Part shown: piece after piece, positions 38,498 to 46,253 of the stretch | Position numbering within the stretch: the first letter of the stretch is position 1 | Layout of the letters: each line of letters starts with the position of its first letter | NCBI GenBank assembly: GCA_020852055.1 | Contig: JADZBP010000206.1 | Span: 1 to 64,000 of the forward strand | Direction of reading: 5' to 3' | Origin: Candidatus Latescibacterota bacterium | Lineage (GTDB): Bacteria; Latescibacterota; UBA2968; UBA8231 | DNA length: 64,000 nucleotides | The notes under the pieces: generated by a model | Database searches by the model: none | What the model was told of the DNA's origin: nothing | The model's input: the letters and a program-made list of their open reading frames with translations, nothing else | Program-made: the position numbers and the translations under genes

Positions 38498-39952
38498 TTA
38501 AAGCGGCCCCTGCCGCTGCTGTATCGAAGCAGAGAGGATTTCCACTAGATGTGCTAAGTTTGCGTCTTCTATACACTTTTTTTCGATGGTCTGCACCGCG
38601 TGGATTACGGTGGTATGGTCGCGGTTGCCAAAGTGTAGGCCAATGACTTTCAGCGGGTTTTGCGTCAGGCGCTTGGCTAGAAACATGGCGATCTGGCGGG
38701 CTAGGGCGATTTCCTGTTTTCGGGTCTTGCCGATCAACAACTCCGGGGCGATGCCGAAGTGGTCGGCGACTGCCTGTTGGATCGCCTCGATACCCAGGTG
38801 GGAGGATCGGACTGGCAGGCGCTCCTGGATGATCTTGCGGCAGACTTCGACGCTCAACTCGACCTGGTGCACGGCGCAGTAGGCCATCAGGTGGTTCAGG
38901 GCCCCCTCTAGTTCGCGGATATTTGAACTGATGAAGTTGCCCAGGAAGGATGCGACGTCGTCGGGTAGGGCGATGCCGCTGATCTCGGCCTTTTGGTGCA
39001 GAATGGCGATCCTGGTTTCCAGATCCGGCGGCTCGATACTGGTAACCAGACCCCACTTGAAACGCGAAATCAGCCGTTCCTCGAGCCCCTCGAGTTCCCC
39101 CGGGGGGCTATCGCAGGTCATGGCGATCTGCTTGCCGTTCTGGTGCAACGCATTGAAGGTGTGGAAGAACTCGTTTTGGGTGTGCTCCCCCTTGAGGAGG
39201 AACTGGATATCATCGATCAGCAGGATGTCGGCACTGCGGTAGAGGCGCTGGAATTCGGCCGTGCTTCGGGTCTTGATCGCCTCGATGAAGTTGCTCATGA
39301 ACTTCTCGGAAGGCACGTAGGCGACTCGCTCGGCGGTTTTTCGTGCTAACGCGTAATGCCCGATGGCCTGCAGCAAGTGAGTTTTGCCCAGGCCGACCCC
39401 GCCGTAGATCACCAGGGGGTTGAACTGGGTTTTTCCCGGGGACTTGGCCACGGCCTGGGCTGCTGCGTGGGAGAAGCGGTTGCCTTCCCCGATTACGAAG
39501 GTATCGAAGATATAGCGCTCGTTCAGTGGCGTGAAAAGGATGCTGGAGGACCATTCGTCACTGTGGGTGGGTAGATTCTGACCTTCCTCAGCGGCGGTGC
39601 GGGAACCGGGGGTCGGCATTCCGCTGGGTGAGGAACCCGAAGTTGAGTGGGCGGGGCCTGGTGTGGCGGGGGGGGCGATGGGTTCGGCGGTGGGTGTCTC
39701 CTGGCTGGTTATCGAAAAATGGATCCGCGGTTCGCGGCCGGTTTCGTCCTTGACCACCCGCTGTATCAGGCTCAGGTAGTTGTTTTCGATCCAGTCGGAG
39801 ATGATGGCGCTGGGCACCTCCAGCTCGAGGTTTCCCTCATCGAAATGTTTGGCTTTGGTCGGGCGGAACCAGGTGCTGAAGCTTTGAGGTCGGATTTGCC
39901 TCTCGATACTCAAAAGGCAATGAGCCCACAGTTCCTGGGGATCTTGGCTCAT
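38498..39952 (-). CDS. dnaA: Chromosomal replication initiator protein DnaA
   Basis: 484 residues. Domain I begins ELWAHCLLSIERQIRPQSFSTWFRPTKA, and a variable linker with many Pro/Ser/Thr follows to about 125. The AAA+ domain starts FTPLNERYIFDTFVIGEGNRFSHAAAQAVA with Walker A YGGVGLGKTHLLQAIGH and Walker B ADILLIDDIQFLLKG. The C-terminal helix-turn-helix carries FGNRDHTTVIHAVQTIEKK, the DnaA signature for box recognition. It melts oriC in ATP form. It is transcribed away from rpmH and towards the DnaA-box cluster. Confidence 0.98.
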   Translation of the reverse strand: MSQDPQELWAHCLLSIERQIRPQSFSTWFRPTKAKHFDEGNLELEVPSAIISDWIENNYLSLIQRVVKDETGREPRIHFSITSQETPTAEPIAPPATPGPAHSTSGSSPSGMPTPGSRTAAEEGQNLPTHSDEWSSSILFTPLNERYIFDTFVIGEGNRFSHAAAQAVAKSPGKTQFNPLVIYGGVGLGKTHLLQAIGHYALARKTAERVAYVPSEKFMSNFIEAIKTRSTAEFQRLYRSADILLIDDIQFLLKGEHTQNEFFHTFNALHQNGKQIAMTCDSPPGELEGLEERLISRFKWGLVTSIEPPDLETRIAILHQKAEISGIALPDDVASFLGNFISSNIRELEGALNHLMAYCAVHQVELSVEVCRKIIQERLPVRSSHLGIEAIQQAVADHFGIAPELLIGKTRKQEIALARQIAMFLAKRLTQNPLKVIGLHFGNRDHTTVIHAVQTIEKKCIEDANLAHLVEILSASIQQRQGPL

Positions 39953-40058
39953 ATAGGCCTGTTCTGGGAGGCGTTTGCGCGTGGTGGGTCTCGAGAGTCA
40001 GTAAGCTAAAATAACCCCGGGGTCGCGTCAAGGGAAAGCAGGCTTGGAACAAAAACAG

Positions 40059-40087
40059 TTGACATGATGGTAGCAGACCCCTAAATT
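40059..40087 (+). promoter_or_regulatory. Putative promoter for rpmH-rnpA
   Basis: A perfect TTGACA (40059-40064), a 17-base spacer and TAAATT (40082-40087) lie 57 bases before the rpmH GTG. On the other strand, TTGACG (40026-40031) may belong to a weaker dnaA promoter. Confidence 0.6.
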
Positions 40088-40143
40088 TTATAGTTTGAGT
40101 TTCTGGTCCAAAAATTCGTGCGAAATCCAAATGGGAGTTTACG

Positions 40144-40278
40144 GTGAAAAGGACTTATCAGCCCCATAGTCGCAAGCGCCACAATACTCATGGTTTTCGT
40201 CAGCGTATGCGCACTCCCGGCGGTCGGGCGGTGCTTGCCCGGCGGCGGCGGCGTGGTCGGAAGCGGCTTTGTGTCTGA
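40144..40278 (+). CDS. rpmH: Ribosomal protein L34
   Basis: 44 residues, too short for the ORF track. From GTG 40144 it reads [20 protein letters not shown], then [22 protein letters not shown], an almost perfect match to bacterial L34, a basic 50S subunit protein that stabilises 23S rRNA. GGGAG lies upstream of the GTG. It opens the classic rpmH-rnpA-yidD-yidC-mnmE series. The C-terminal residues CV differ from the more usual SA or basic endings. Confidence 0.95.
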   Translation: MKRTYQPHSRKRHNTHGFRQRMRTPGGRAVLARRRRRGRKRLCV

Positions 40279-40285
40279 GATGTAA

Positions 40286-40558
40286 GTGTCTTCTGGCTGG
40301 TTGAAAGGCCAGAACCTTTGGGTTCGCGTTGGTCGTGCAGACGATCAGGACACGATTTTCGTGATCCGGCGAGCTCTTGGGACAGCTGTGGACCGCAATC
40401 GCCTGAAACGGCGTTTGCGGTCCATTTTCCGTGAAATCGGGAAAGCCCCCGTTCCTGTTGTTGTTCTTCCCCTCCCCTCGTCCGTCTTTCTTCAGTATCG
40501 CTCTCTACGGGATGAATTAGGCGCACTTCTTTCGCGGCTCAACGACGGTAGCGGTTGA
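40286..40558 (+). CDS. rnpA: Ribonuclease P protein component, N-terminally short
   Basis: 90 residues versus the usual 110-130. The RNR motif region [20 protein letters not shown] is fully conserved and is preceded by [11 protein letters not shown], equal to the family FxVSKKVGxAV. The N-terminal helix and first strand (normally LRRxxDFxxVxxxG) are missing; a TAA in frame at 40283 excludes an upstream start, so GTG 40286 is the earliest. RnpA binds RNase P RNA to process tRNA precursors. It lies 7 bases after rpmH, and its stop overlaps the yidD start. Confidence 0.88.
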   Translation: MSSGWLKGQNLWVRVGRADDQDTIFVIRRALGTAVDRNRLKRRLRSIFREIGKAPVPVVVLPLPSSVFLQYRSLRDELGALLSRLNDGSG

Positions 40559-40767
40559 TGAAGCATATCGCCATCCTGCTGATCCAGGTTTACCGCTTCT
40601 TGCTCTCACCCCTTCTTCCACCGAGTTGTCGTTTTTTCCCCACCTGCTCCGACTACGCGATCCAGGCACTTCGAACCTATGGTTTTTTCCGGGGGAGTGG
40701 CCTGGCCCTCCGGAGATTGCTCCGGTGCCACCCTTGGGGCGGCCACGGGCATGATCCCATCGATTAG
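40558..40767 (+). CDS. yidD: Membrane protein insertion efficiency factor YidD
   Basis: 69 residues. The ATG at 40558 overlaps the rnpA stop (TGATG). The sequence [52 protein letters not shown] has all three conserved cysteines and the PxCRFxPTCSxYA core with the terminal RCHP motif. It has an amphipathic N-terminal helix and is thought to assist YidC-mediated insertion of membrane proteins at the inner membrane. yidC follows. Confidence 0.95.
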   Translation: MKHIAILLIQVYRFLLSPLLPPSCRFFPTCSDYAIQALRTYGFFRGSGLALRRLLRCHPWGGHGHDPID

Positions 40768-40821
40768 GTTTGGGTGTCTGGCCTTGATGTCTTTGTTTTT
40801 CCTTTTCCGAAGGCGCCTATA

Positions 40822-42489
40822 ATGGAAGATAAAAGAACCATCGTTGCGTTCCTGATCATCGGGGTCATCATTGTTCTTATGCCCTATTACCTGGACTGGC
40901 TCGGTGTTTCGTCGCCGGCAGTGCCGCCGGCAGCACCTCGCTCAGAGAGCAGCCTGGCACTCTCCGCGGCACCGGAGTCGGTGGTGCCCCTCGCTGGTGC
41001 TCTGGATGCAGCGGTGCAGCCAGGGACCACTCTGGGGCCCTCGGATTCGGTCCACGCTTTTGTGCCCAGGGAGGTGGTGGTTTCTACACCGCTGCACCGC
41101 CTCACCTTTTCCACTCAAGGGGGGGTTCTGGTTTCGGCGGTATTGCCCAGGTTCCGGGTGTCGTCATCGGCTCAGGTGGGGGAGGCCAAGATGGTGGAGT
41201 TGCTTCCCGCCGGCGGCAAAGGTTTTTCGCTGGAACTGGTTCAGGGCGAACCAGCCGTGGATCTCTCGGTCCTGGAGTTCGTTCCAGACCGGGAGCAGGG
41301 ATTGACGCTGCAGGCAGGCGAACAGGGGGTCTTGCGGTTTTCCGCGCGGCTCCCAGGTGATCGCACGGTGGAAAAGATCTTTCACTTCAACGCGGACCGG
41401 TACGGCATCGAGACCGAGATTCGACTGGCCGGGTTTCGCGAGGAAACAGAAGCGTTCCTCAACTGGGATGGGGGCATTGGCCGGACCGAAAAGAGCGAAG
41501 AAGCGGACCTCAGCGACATGAAGGGGCTTGCCTTCATCAATGAGGACCTCAGCGAACTCAAGATCGCTGCCGATGAGGACAAGAAACTGTGGGAGGATAA
41601 AGGGCAGGTCAAGCTGGTGGGGGTTCGCAATAAATACTTCCTGACCGCGCTTTCGCCCATTGGGGAAGGATATTTCCGGGCTTCGTTACACGCGGATCAC
41701 GCTGGACTGGTGGTGCCCAACTATTCCTACAAGATCGGCGCAACCCTTTCGTCGGGGGTGCCCTGGCGCAATCTGTTCTATCTTGGGCCACTGGATTATG
41801 AGGAACTGAGCAGCTATCAAAAGGAACTCGAACGGGCCATGAACCTCGGTTGGCCAGTCATCCGGCAGATCAGTGCCGTTCTGATGGCCGTCTTTGTCGC
41901 AGCCTATCAGGTGATCCCCAACTTCGGCTGGGTTATCGTGCTCTTTGCGCTGGCGATCAAACTGCTCGTGTATCCGCTGACCCAAAAATCGTTCCAGTCG
42001 GCCAACAAGATGCAGGAGGTGCAGCCGAAACTTCTCGCCCTGCGGGAGAAGTTCAAAAACGATCCGCAGCGTCTGAGTCGAGAAACGATGAAACTCTACC
42101 AGGAGGAGGGTATCAATCCTCTCGGAGGGTGCCTGCCGATGGTGCTCCAGATGCCCATCTTCTTTTCGCTTTATAATGTCTTTTCGAATACCATCGAGCT
42201 TCGCCAAGCGCCCTTTATGCTCTGGATTCAGGACCTTTCTCTTCCCGACGAGGTCCTGATCGCCGGCTTTGGGCTGCATATCCTGCCTCTACTTATGGCG
42301 GTATCGATGTTCTTCCAGTCCAAGATGACAATGAAGGATCCCAAACAAGCCGCTATGGTCTACCTGATGCCCGTGATGATGATCTTCATCTTTTGGAAGC
42401 TCTCCTCCGGCCTGGTGCTCTATTGGACGGTTTTTAATCTGCTCTCGATTGCGCAGCAGTGGCTTACCGTCAGGTTCCAGTCTAAATAG
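40822..42489 (+). CDS. yidC: Membrane protein insertase YidC
   Basis: 555 residues from ATG 40822 (MEDKRTIVAFLIIG). The first membrane helix is followed by a large periplasmic beta-domain (about 60-330), as in Gram-negative YidC/Oxa1. Five C-terminal membrane segments follow, with the family core NFGWVIVLFALAIKLLVYPLTQKSFQSANKMQEVQPKL and later GGCLPMVLQMPIFFSLYNVF. The conserved hydrophilic-groove arginine fits the K/R in KLLVYPL/QKS. It inserts and folds inner-membrane proteins, alone or with Sec. Confidence 0.97.
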   Translation: MEDKRTIVAFLIIGVIIVLMPYYLDWLGVSSPAVPPAAPRSESSLALSAAPESVVPLAGALDAAVQPGTTLGPSDSVHAFVPREVVVSTPLHRLTFSTQGGVLVSAVLPRFRVSSSAQVGEAKMVELLPAGGKGFSLELVQGEPAVDLSVLEFVPDREQGLTLQAGEQGVLRFSARLPGDRTVEKIFHFNADRYGIETEIRLAGFREETEAFLNWDGGIGRTEKSEEADLSDMKGLAFINEDLSELKIAADEDKKLWEDKGQVKLVGVRNKYFLTALSPIGEGYFRASLHADHAGLVVPNYSYKIGATLSSGVPWRNLFYLGPLDYEELSSYQKELERAMNLGWPVIRQISAVLMAVFVAAYQVIPNFGWVIVLFALAIKLLVYPLTQKSFQSANKMQEVQPKLLALREKFKNDPQRLSRETMKLYQEEGINPLGGCLPMVLQMPIFFSLYNVFSNTIELRQAPFMLWIQDLSLPDEVLIAGFGLHILPLLMAVSMFFQSKMTMKDPKQAAMVYLMPVMMIFIFWKLSSGLVLYWTVFNLLSIAQQWLTVRFQSK

Positions 42490-42504
42490 CACGGGCGCTC
42501 GATT

Positions 42505-43887
42505 TTGCCCAGACCCTCAACCCTCCGGCCCCACCGCCCCGCCACTGAAACGATTGTAGCGATTGCTACCGCCTCCGCTCCTTCTGGCATCGGGATTGTC
42601 CGCCTTAGCGGTCCCGATGCCATTTCTATTGGCCAACGGCTGTTCAGGGCTCGAGATCCTCTCGGCAAGTGTCCCCGGCGCGTCGACCACGGCTTGGTCT
42701 TGGGGGGGGATGGGCAGGAAATCGACCAGGGCCTGGCCTGGGTATTTCCAGCGCCGCGTTCCTATACTGGAGAGGATACCGTGGAGATATCCTGCCATGG
42801 GAGCCTCGTGGTGTTGGAGGCCCTGGTTCGGGCGGCGGTTGGGGCAGGTGCAGTCCTTGCCGGGCCGGGCGAGTTTACCCGGCGGGCGTTTCTGAACGGC
42901 AAGATGGACTTGGTTCAGGCCGAAGCGGTGGTGGATCTCATTCACGCTTCCGGGCGTTTTACCCTCGACAATGCCTATGGCTTACTCAAAGGGCGGTTGT
43001 CGGCGGAAGTTGGGGAAATAAAACGCGAACTGCTGCGAGCTCTCGCCCATACAGAAGCCTTGCTGGATTTTCCTGAGGAGGTTGCGATCGGGGGGCAGGA
43101 TATTGCGGCGGCGGTAGCCAGGACCTGCCAGAGATGCGCGGCTTTGACAGCTACCTTTACAACCTTTTCGCGGAGGCAAGAGGGGATCGGGGTGGCGATC
43201 ATCGGACCTCCGAATGCTGGCAAGTCCTCTGTTTTCAACCTTCTGCTTAAAGAATCCCGTGCGATAGTTTCACCGATCCCCGGCACCACCCGCGATCTGA
43301 TCGAAGCCCGACTCTATATCGACGGCGAGCTTTTCAGGCTGGTGGATACGGCTGGCCTGCGAACCACGACTGACCCCATCGAGGTAGAGGGGGTGGCGCG
43401 TGCGCATGGAGCGGCTACCGAGGCAGACATCAGGCTTTTGGTTCTGGATTCCTCCCTACCATGGGACATTGCTTGGGATTCCATGGTTGCCAAGTTGGTG
43501 CCAGACCGGGATTTGGTGGTTTTGAACAAATCCGACCTACCGCGGGTTTTGCCAGGTTTTGCTGCGGCCGGTTTCCGCGTGGTTTCGATTTCGGCTCTGA
43601 CAGGGGATGGAGTTGGGGGGCTTCTGGATGCGTTGCGCCTCTCACTTGGGCCTTCGCCAGTGGGTTCGGCCACGGGCCTGGTCCACCTCCGCCACTTCGA
43701 TTGCCTTTCGCGCGTGGAGGGCTACTTGCGGAACGCGCAGGGAATCCTTGGAAGTGATGAGATCGCGCTGGAATGTGTTGCCGAGGAGCTTCGCGCTGCA
43801 ATCGATCAGGTTCATGTGCTCCTCGGCACTCAGGCGAGCGAGGAAGTTCTCGACCTTGTTTTTTCTGAATTCTGCATTGGGAAATAG
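42505..43887 (+). CDS. mnmE: tRNA uridine-5-carboxymethylaminomethyl modification GTPase MnmE
   Basis: 460 residues with a TTG start. The N-terminal tetrahydrofolate-binding domain has TIVAIATASAPSGIGIVRLSG and EFTRRAFLNGKMDLVQAEAV. The G domain has G1 GPPNAGKSSVFN, G2/G3 GTTRDLIEARLYIDG...VDTAGLR and G4 NKSD. The C-terminal FCIGK carries the catalytic cysteine. With MnmG it modifies U34 of tRNAs reading NNA/NNG codons. mnmG, often adjacent, is not in the window. Two parS sites lie just after this gene. Confidence 0.97.
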   Translation: MPRPSTLRPHRPATETIVAIATASAPSGIGIVRLSGPDAISIGQRLFRARDPLGKCPRRVDHGLVLGGDGQEIDQGLAWVFPAPRSYTGEDTVEISCHGSLVVLEALVRAAVGAGAVLAGPGEFTRRAFLNGKMDLVQAEAVVDLIHASGRFTLDNAYGLLKGRLSAEVGEIKRELLRALAHTEALLDFPEEVAIGGQDIAAAVARTCQRCAALTATFTTFSRRQEGIGVAIIGPPNAGKSSVFNLLLKESRAIVSPIPGTTRDLIEARLYIDGELFRLVDTAGLRTTTDPIEVEGVARAHGAATEADIRLLVLDSSLPWDIAWDSMVAKLVPDRDLVVLNKSDLPRVLPGFAAAGFRVVSISALTGDGVGGLLDALRLSLGPSPVGSATGLVHLRHFDCLSRVEGYLRNAQGILGSDEIALECVAEELRAAIDQVHVLLGTQASEEVLDLVFSEFCIGK

Positions 43888-43898
43888 AGGATGACTTT

Positions 43899-43922
43899 CA
43901 GATGTTTCACGTGAAACATCTG
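43899..43922. promoter_or_regulatory. parS site 1 (ParB binding site)
   Basis: The core TGTTTCACGTGAAACA at 43903-43918 is a perfect match to the bacterial chromosomal parS consensus TGTTNCACGTGAAACA. It sits in a 24-bp perfect palindrome (CAGATG...CATCTG) between mnmE and rsmG. Confidence 0.95.
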
Positions 43923-43993
43923 AAGCAATTCAACTTGGGCTGGGTTTAATCAATGAGGACAGATCGGTGAACCGGAGCCCCCCTGAGGTCTCG

Positions 43994-44659
43994 ATGTTCC
44001 ACGTGAAACATTCCACGGATGCCGCCGATGGATCGATGGTGTCAAGGGAGGATCAGGTAAACAGCATCGCCCAGTGGTTAGCTGAGCGTGGACGTGCGCT
44101 TGCTCCCGAACAGAACCAGCGGTTATTAGAGTACCAACGCCTCCTATATCAGGCTTCAGGAAAGACCAACCTGATATCATTCCGAGACCGCGAGAACTTG
44201 CCGGTGCGCCATATTCTGCCCTCGCTGAACATGGGGGTGCCAATGTCTCTGCTTCCCAATAGGAGGGTGCTTGACTTCGGCTCTGGCGCCGGGATTCCGG
44301 GGATACCGCTTAAAATACTATTTCCGATGAGCTCTTTTGTATTGGTCGAAAGTAGACGAAAACGCGCCAATTTTCTGCGCGATACCATCCGACGCCTGGG
44401 TCTGCAGGAGATCGAGGTTCTTAACGTCCGGATCGAGGATGTGCATCAGGAGCTGGCCAACTGCATGGATCTGGTCGTCACCAGGGCTGCAGTCGACCTT
44501 ACAAGCCTATGGAGATGGGTAGCCCCCGTACTAAAAGTCCACGGGTTTGCCATCACAACCTTAGGCGAAAGCCGCGGATACCAGTCGGCGGCGGCAGTGA
44601 TTCTAAGGAAAAAGACCGAAGGTCTGGACCAGACCAACTGGTTTGGCGTGGTGCGCTAA
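43994..44659 (+). CDS. rsmG: 16S rRNA (guanine-N7)-methyltransferase RsmG
   Basis: 221 residues from ATG 43994, chosen because GAGG lies 6 bases upstream. The ORF-track start at 43967 would add 9 residues. The first codons (MFHVKH) are the parS sequence itself. The SAM-binding Rossmann fold shows RRVLDFGSGAGIPGIPLKILFP, then SFVLVESRRKRANFLRDTIRRLGL and DLVVTRAAVDL. It methylates G527 of 16S rRNA. parAB, which often follow rsmG, are absent here; instead a DnaA-box cluster follows. Confidence 0.93.
   Translation: MFHVKHSTDAADGSMVSREDQVNSIAQWLAERGRALAPEQNQRLLEYQRLLYQASGKTNLISFRDRENLPVRHILPSLNMGVPMSLLPNRRVLDFGSGAGIPGIPLKILFPMSSFVLVESRRKRANFLRDTIRRLGLQEIEVLNVRIEDVHQELANCMDLVVTRAAVDLTSLWRWVAPVLKVHGFAITTLGESRGYQSAAAVILRKKTEGLDQTNWFGVVR
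43995..44010. promoter_or_regulatory. parS site 2, inside the rsmG start
   Basis: TGTTCCACGTGAAACA fits the consensus TGTTNCACGTGAAACA (N = C). It begins one base after the A of the proposed rsmG ATG and encodes part of MFHVKH, 92 bases from parS site 1. Confidence 0.93.
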
Positions 44660-44912
44660 CCAGGTTGTCCACACCAGTTATCCACAGGTCATGTGCAAAG
44701 GTGGATAACCTCACGCGATTGTGCCTTGGTCTATGAAAAAACACAGTTTAGCGAAGGATATTACAACCCCCAAAAAACGGGTCGAATGTGGAAAAATCCC
44801 GGACAATGTGAATAACCAAAATCATATAACTTGCCCTGTGCATGGCGTTCAGTATATTCTATATTAGTCCAGAAGAACACTCGATTTCGCATCCCGAACA
44901 AGGAACCCTGCG
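44660..44912. other. Second DnaA-box cluster downstream of rsmG
   Basis: A 253-base gap with TTGTCCACA (44665-44673), a perfect TTATCCACA (44678-44686) and GGTGGATAA (44700-44708) within 44 bases. Weaker TGTGGAAAA (near 44787) and TGTGAATAA (near 44807) lead into an AT-rich stretch near 44820-44870. It could be part of a bipartite origin or a DnaA-titrating site. No convincing gene lies here. Confidence 0.65.
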
Positions 44913-45527
44913 GTGCTCGATAAGTACCTAAAGATCTGGGTCAATGCGATCCTCCGGCCCCTCGCCCGGTTTTTCATCCGGCTGGGTTTTCGCCCGGATT
45001 GGCTCACCTTGCTCGGGTTGTTGACCAACCTTTTCGCCACCGCAGCTTTCGCCAAGGGACACCTGAAGCTAGGTGCCGGGATCATGCTCTTGGCTGGAGT
45101 GTGCGATATCCTGGACGGGCAGGTCGCGCGGGAAGGGCGCAGCGAGACAAAATTCGGCGCGTTACTCGATTCAACCACCGACCGTTATTCCGAAATCTTC
45201 CTCTATTTCGGCATCGGAGCGTACCTGATCGGCAAAGCCGAATGGCTCTCCTCTGCGGTGCTTTTTTTCGCCCTCTCCGGTTCGTTGATGGTCAGTTACG
45301 TACGCGCCCGGGCCGAAGGGCTCGGTGAGGACTGCAAGGTCGGATTCATGCAGCGGCCCGAACGCCTGGTCGCCCTGGCCTTGGGAGGACTATATGGGCA
45401 CGAAGGCCTGTTGCTGGTCTTGGTGATTCTGGCCGTTACCACCAACTTCACCGTAATCGAACGCCTCGCCCATATCCGCAACAAGATGAAAACCACCTCA
45501 TCTCCTCCCGCCACCATGCAGTCGTAG
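44913..45527 (+). CDS. CDP-alcohol phosphatidyltransferase family protein
   Basis: 204 residues with a GTG start behind AAGGAA. The diagnostic motif D(x2)DGx2ARx8Gx3Dx3D is present as DILDGQVAREGRSETKFGALLDSTTDR, so it should be catalytically competent. Multiple hydrophobic helices place it in the inner membrane. It joins a CDP-diacylglycerol (or similar) donor to an alcohol such as inositol phosphate or glycerol phosphate. The later RPERLVALALGG segment resembles inositol-phosphate-type members, but the acceptor is not certain. It ends right where the tmk ORF opens. Confidence 0.88.
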   Translation: MLDKYLKIWVNAILRPLARFFIRLGFRPDWLTLLGLLTNLFATAAFAKGHLKLGAGIMLLAGVCDILDGQVAREGRSETKFGALLDSTTDRYSEIFLYFGIGAYLIGKAEWLSSAVLFFALSGSLMVSYVRARAEGLGEDCKVGFMQRPERLVALALGGLYGHEGLLLVLVILAVTTNFTVIERLAHIRNKMKTTSSPPATMQS

Positions 45528-45575
45528 TTGCCCCAGATTCACGCCACCCACAAAATCCTCCGAACCAGGTCTACC

Positions 45576-46253
45576 TTGCACAAAGGGCTGTTCATCGTTT
45601 TCGAGGGCATCGACGGCTCTGGGACCACAACCCAGTGCCAGGTGCTCACCGAAAAGCTTGCCACACTAGGCCATCCTGTTGCCCAGACCCGCGAGCCCGG
45701 GGGTACCCCGCTGGCCGAAGCCATCCGGGCATTGGTGCTAGACCCCAAGTCCACCGGAATAGCCGACCTCACCGAACTTCTCCTCTACGCGGCGAGCCGG
45801 GCCCAACACGTCAGCGAAAAGATCCGGCCCGCGCTGATGCAGGGCGCCCACGTGATCTGTGACCGATTCACGGCCTCCACCTGGGCCTACCAGGGATACG
45901 GCCGGGGACTGGATCTGGCGCTCATCGCCCAGGTGACAAAAATCGCGGAGGACGGTTGCGAACCTGACCTGACCGTTTACCTCCAGGTGCCGCTGGCTCT
46001 AGCCCGGACCCGGCGGGCCAAGCGGGGACAGGTACCCGATCGGCTGGAACTGGCGGGCGACGATTTCCAGGCGCGTGTCGCCAACGGGTACCAGGAACTC
46101 GCCAAACTGAACCCGGACAAGGCCATGGCGGTCGACGGAAGCCGCAACCCAAACGAGGTCGCGACCGAAATCTGGAACGGTCTGAGGGAACGGTGGCCCG
46201 AATTCCCGTCGCCAACCCCAAAGGCGCCGACGAAAAACCAAGGAACAAGATGA
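45576..46253 (+). CDS. tmk: Thymidylate kinase
   Basis: About 225 residues. There is no ATG; TTG 45576 gives HKGLFIVFEGIDGSG, the usual family start, while the ORF track uses TTG 45528. The P-loop reads GIDGSGTTTQ, so Thr replaces the normal lysine of GxxGxGKST. The rest is typical: REPGGTPLAEAIRALVLD, the DRF(T)AST motif in VICDRFTASTWAYQGYGRGLD, and a LID region with RAKRGQVPDRLE. It phosphorylates dTMP to dTDP. Its stop overlaps the S41 protease start (ATGA). Confidence 0.9.
   Translation: MHKGLFIVFEGIDGSGTTTQCQVLTEKLATLGHPVAQTREPGGTPLAEAIRALVLDPKSTGIADLTELLLYAASRAQHVSEKIRPALMQGAHVICDRFTASTWAYQGYGRGLDLALIAQVTKIAEDGCEPDLTVYLQVPLALARTRRAKRGQVPDRLELAGDDFQARVANGYQELAKLNPDKAMAVDGSRNPNEVATEIWNGLRERWPEFPSPTPKAPTKNQGTR

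Noticed and set aside
44733-44867. 44-codon ORF (MKKHSLAKDITTPKK...) after rsmG
   Set aside because: No clear ribosome-binding site, overlaps the DnaA-box cluster, and no known family. Kept only as a possibility.
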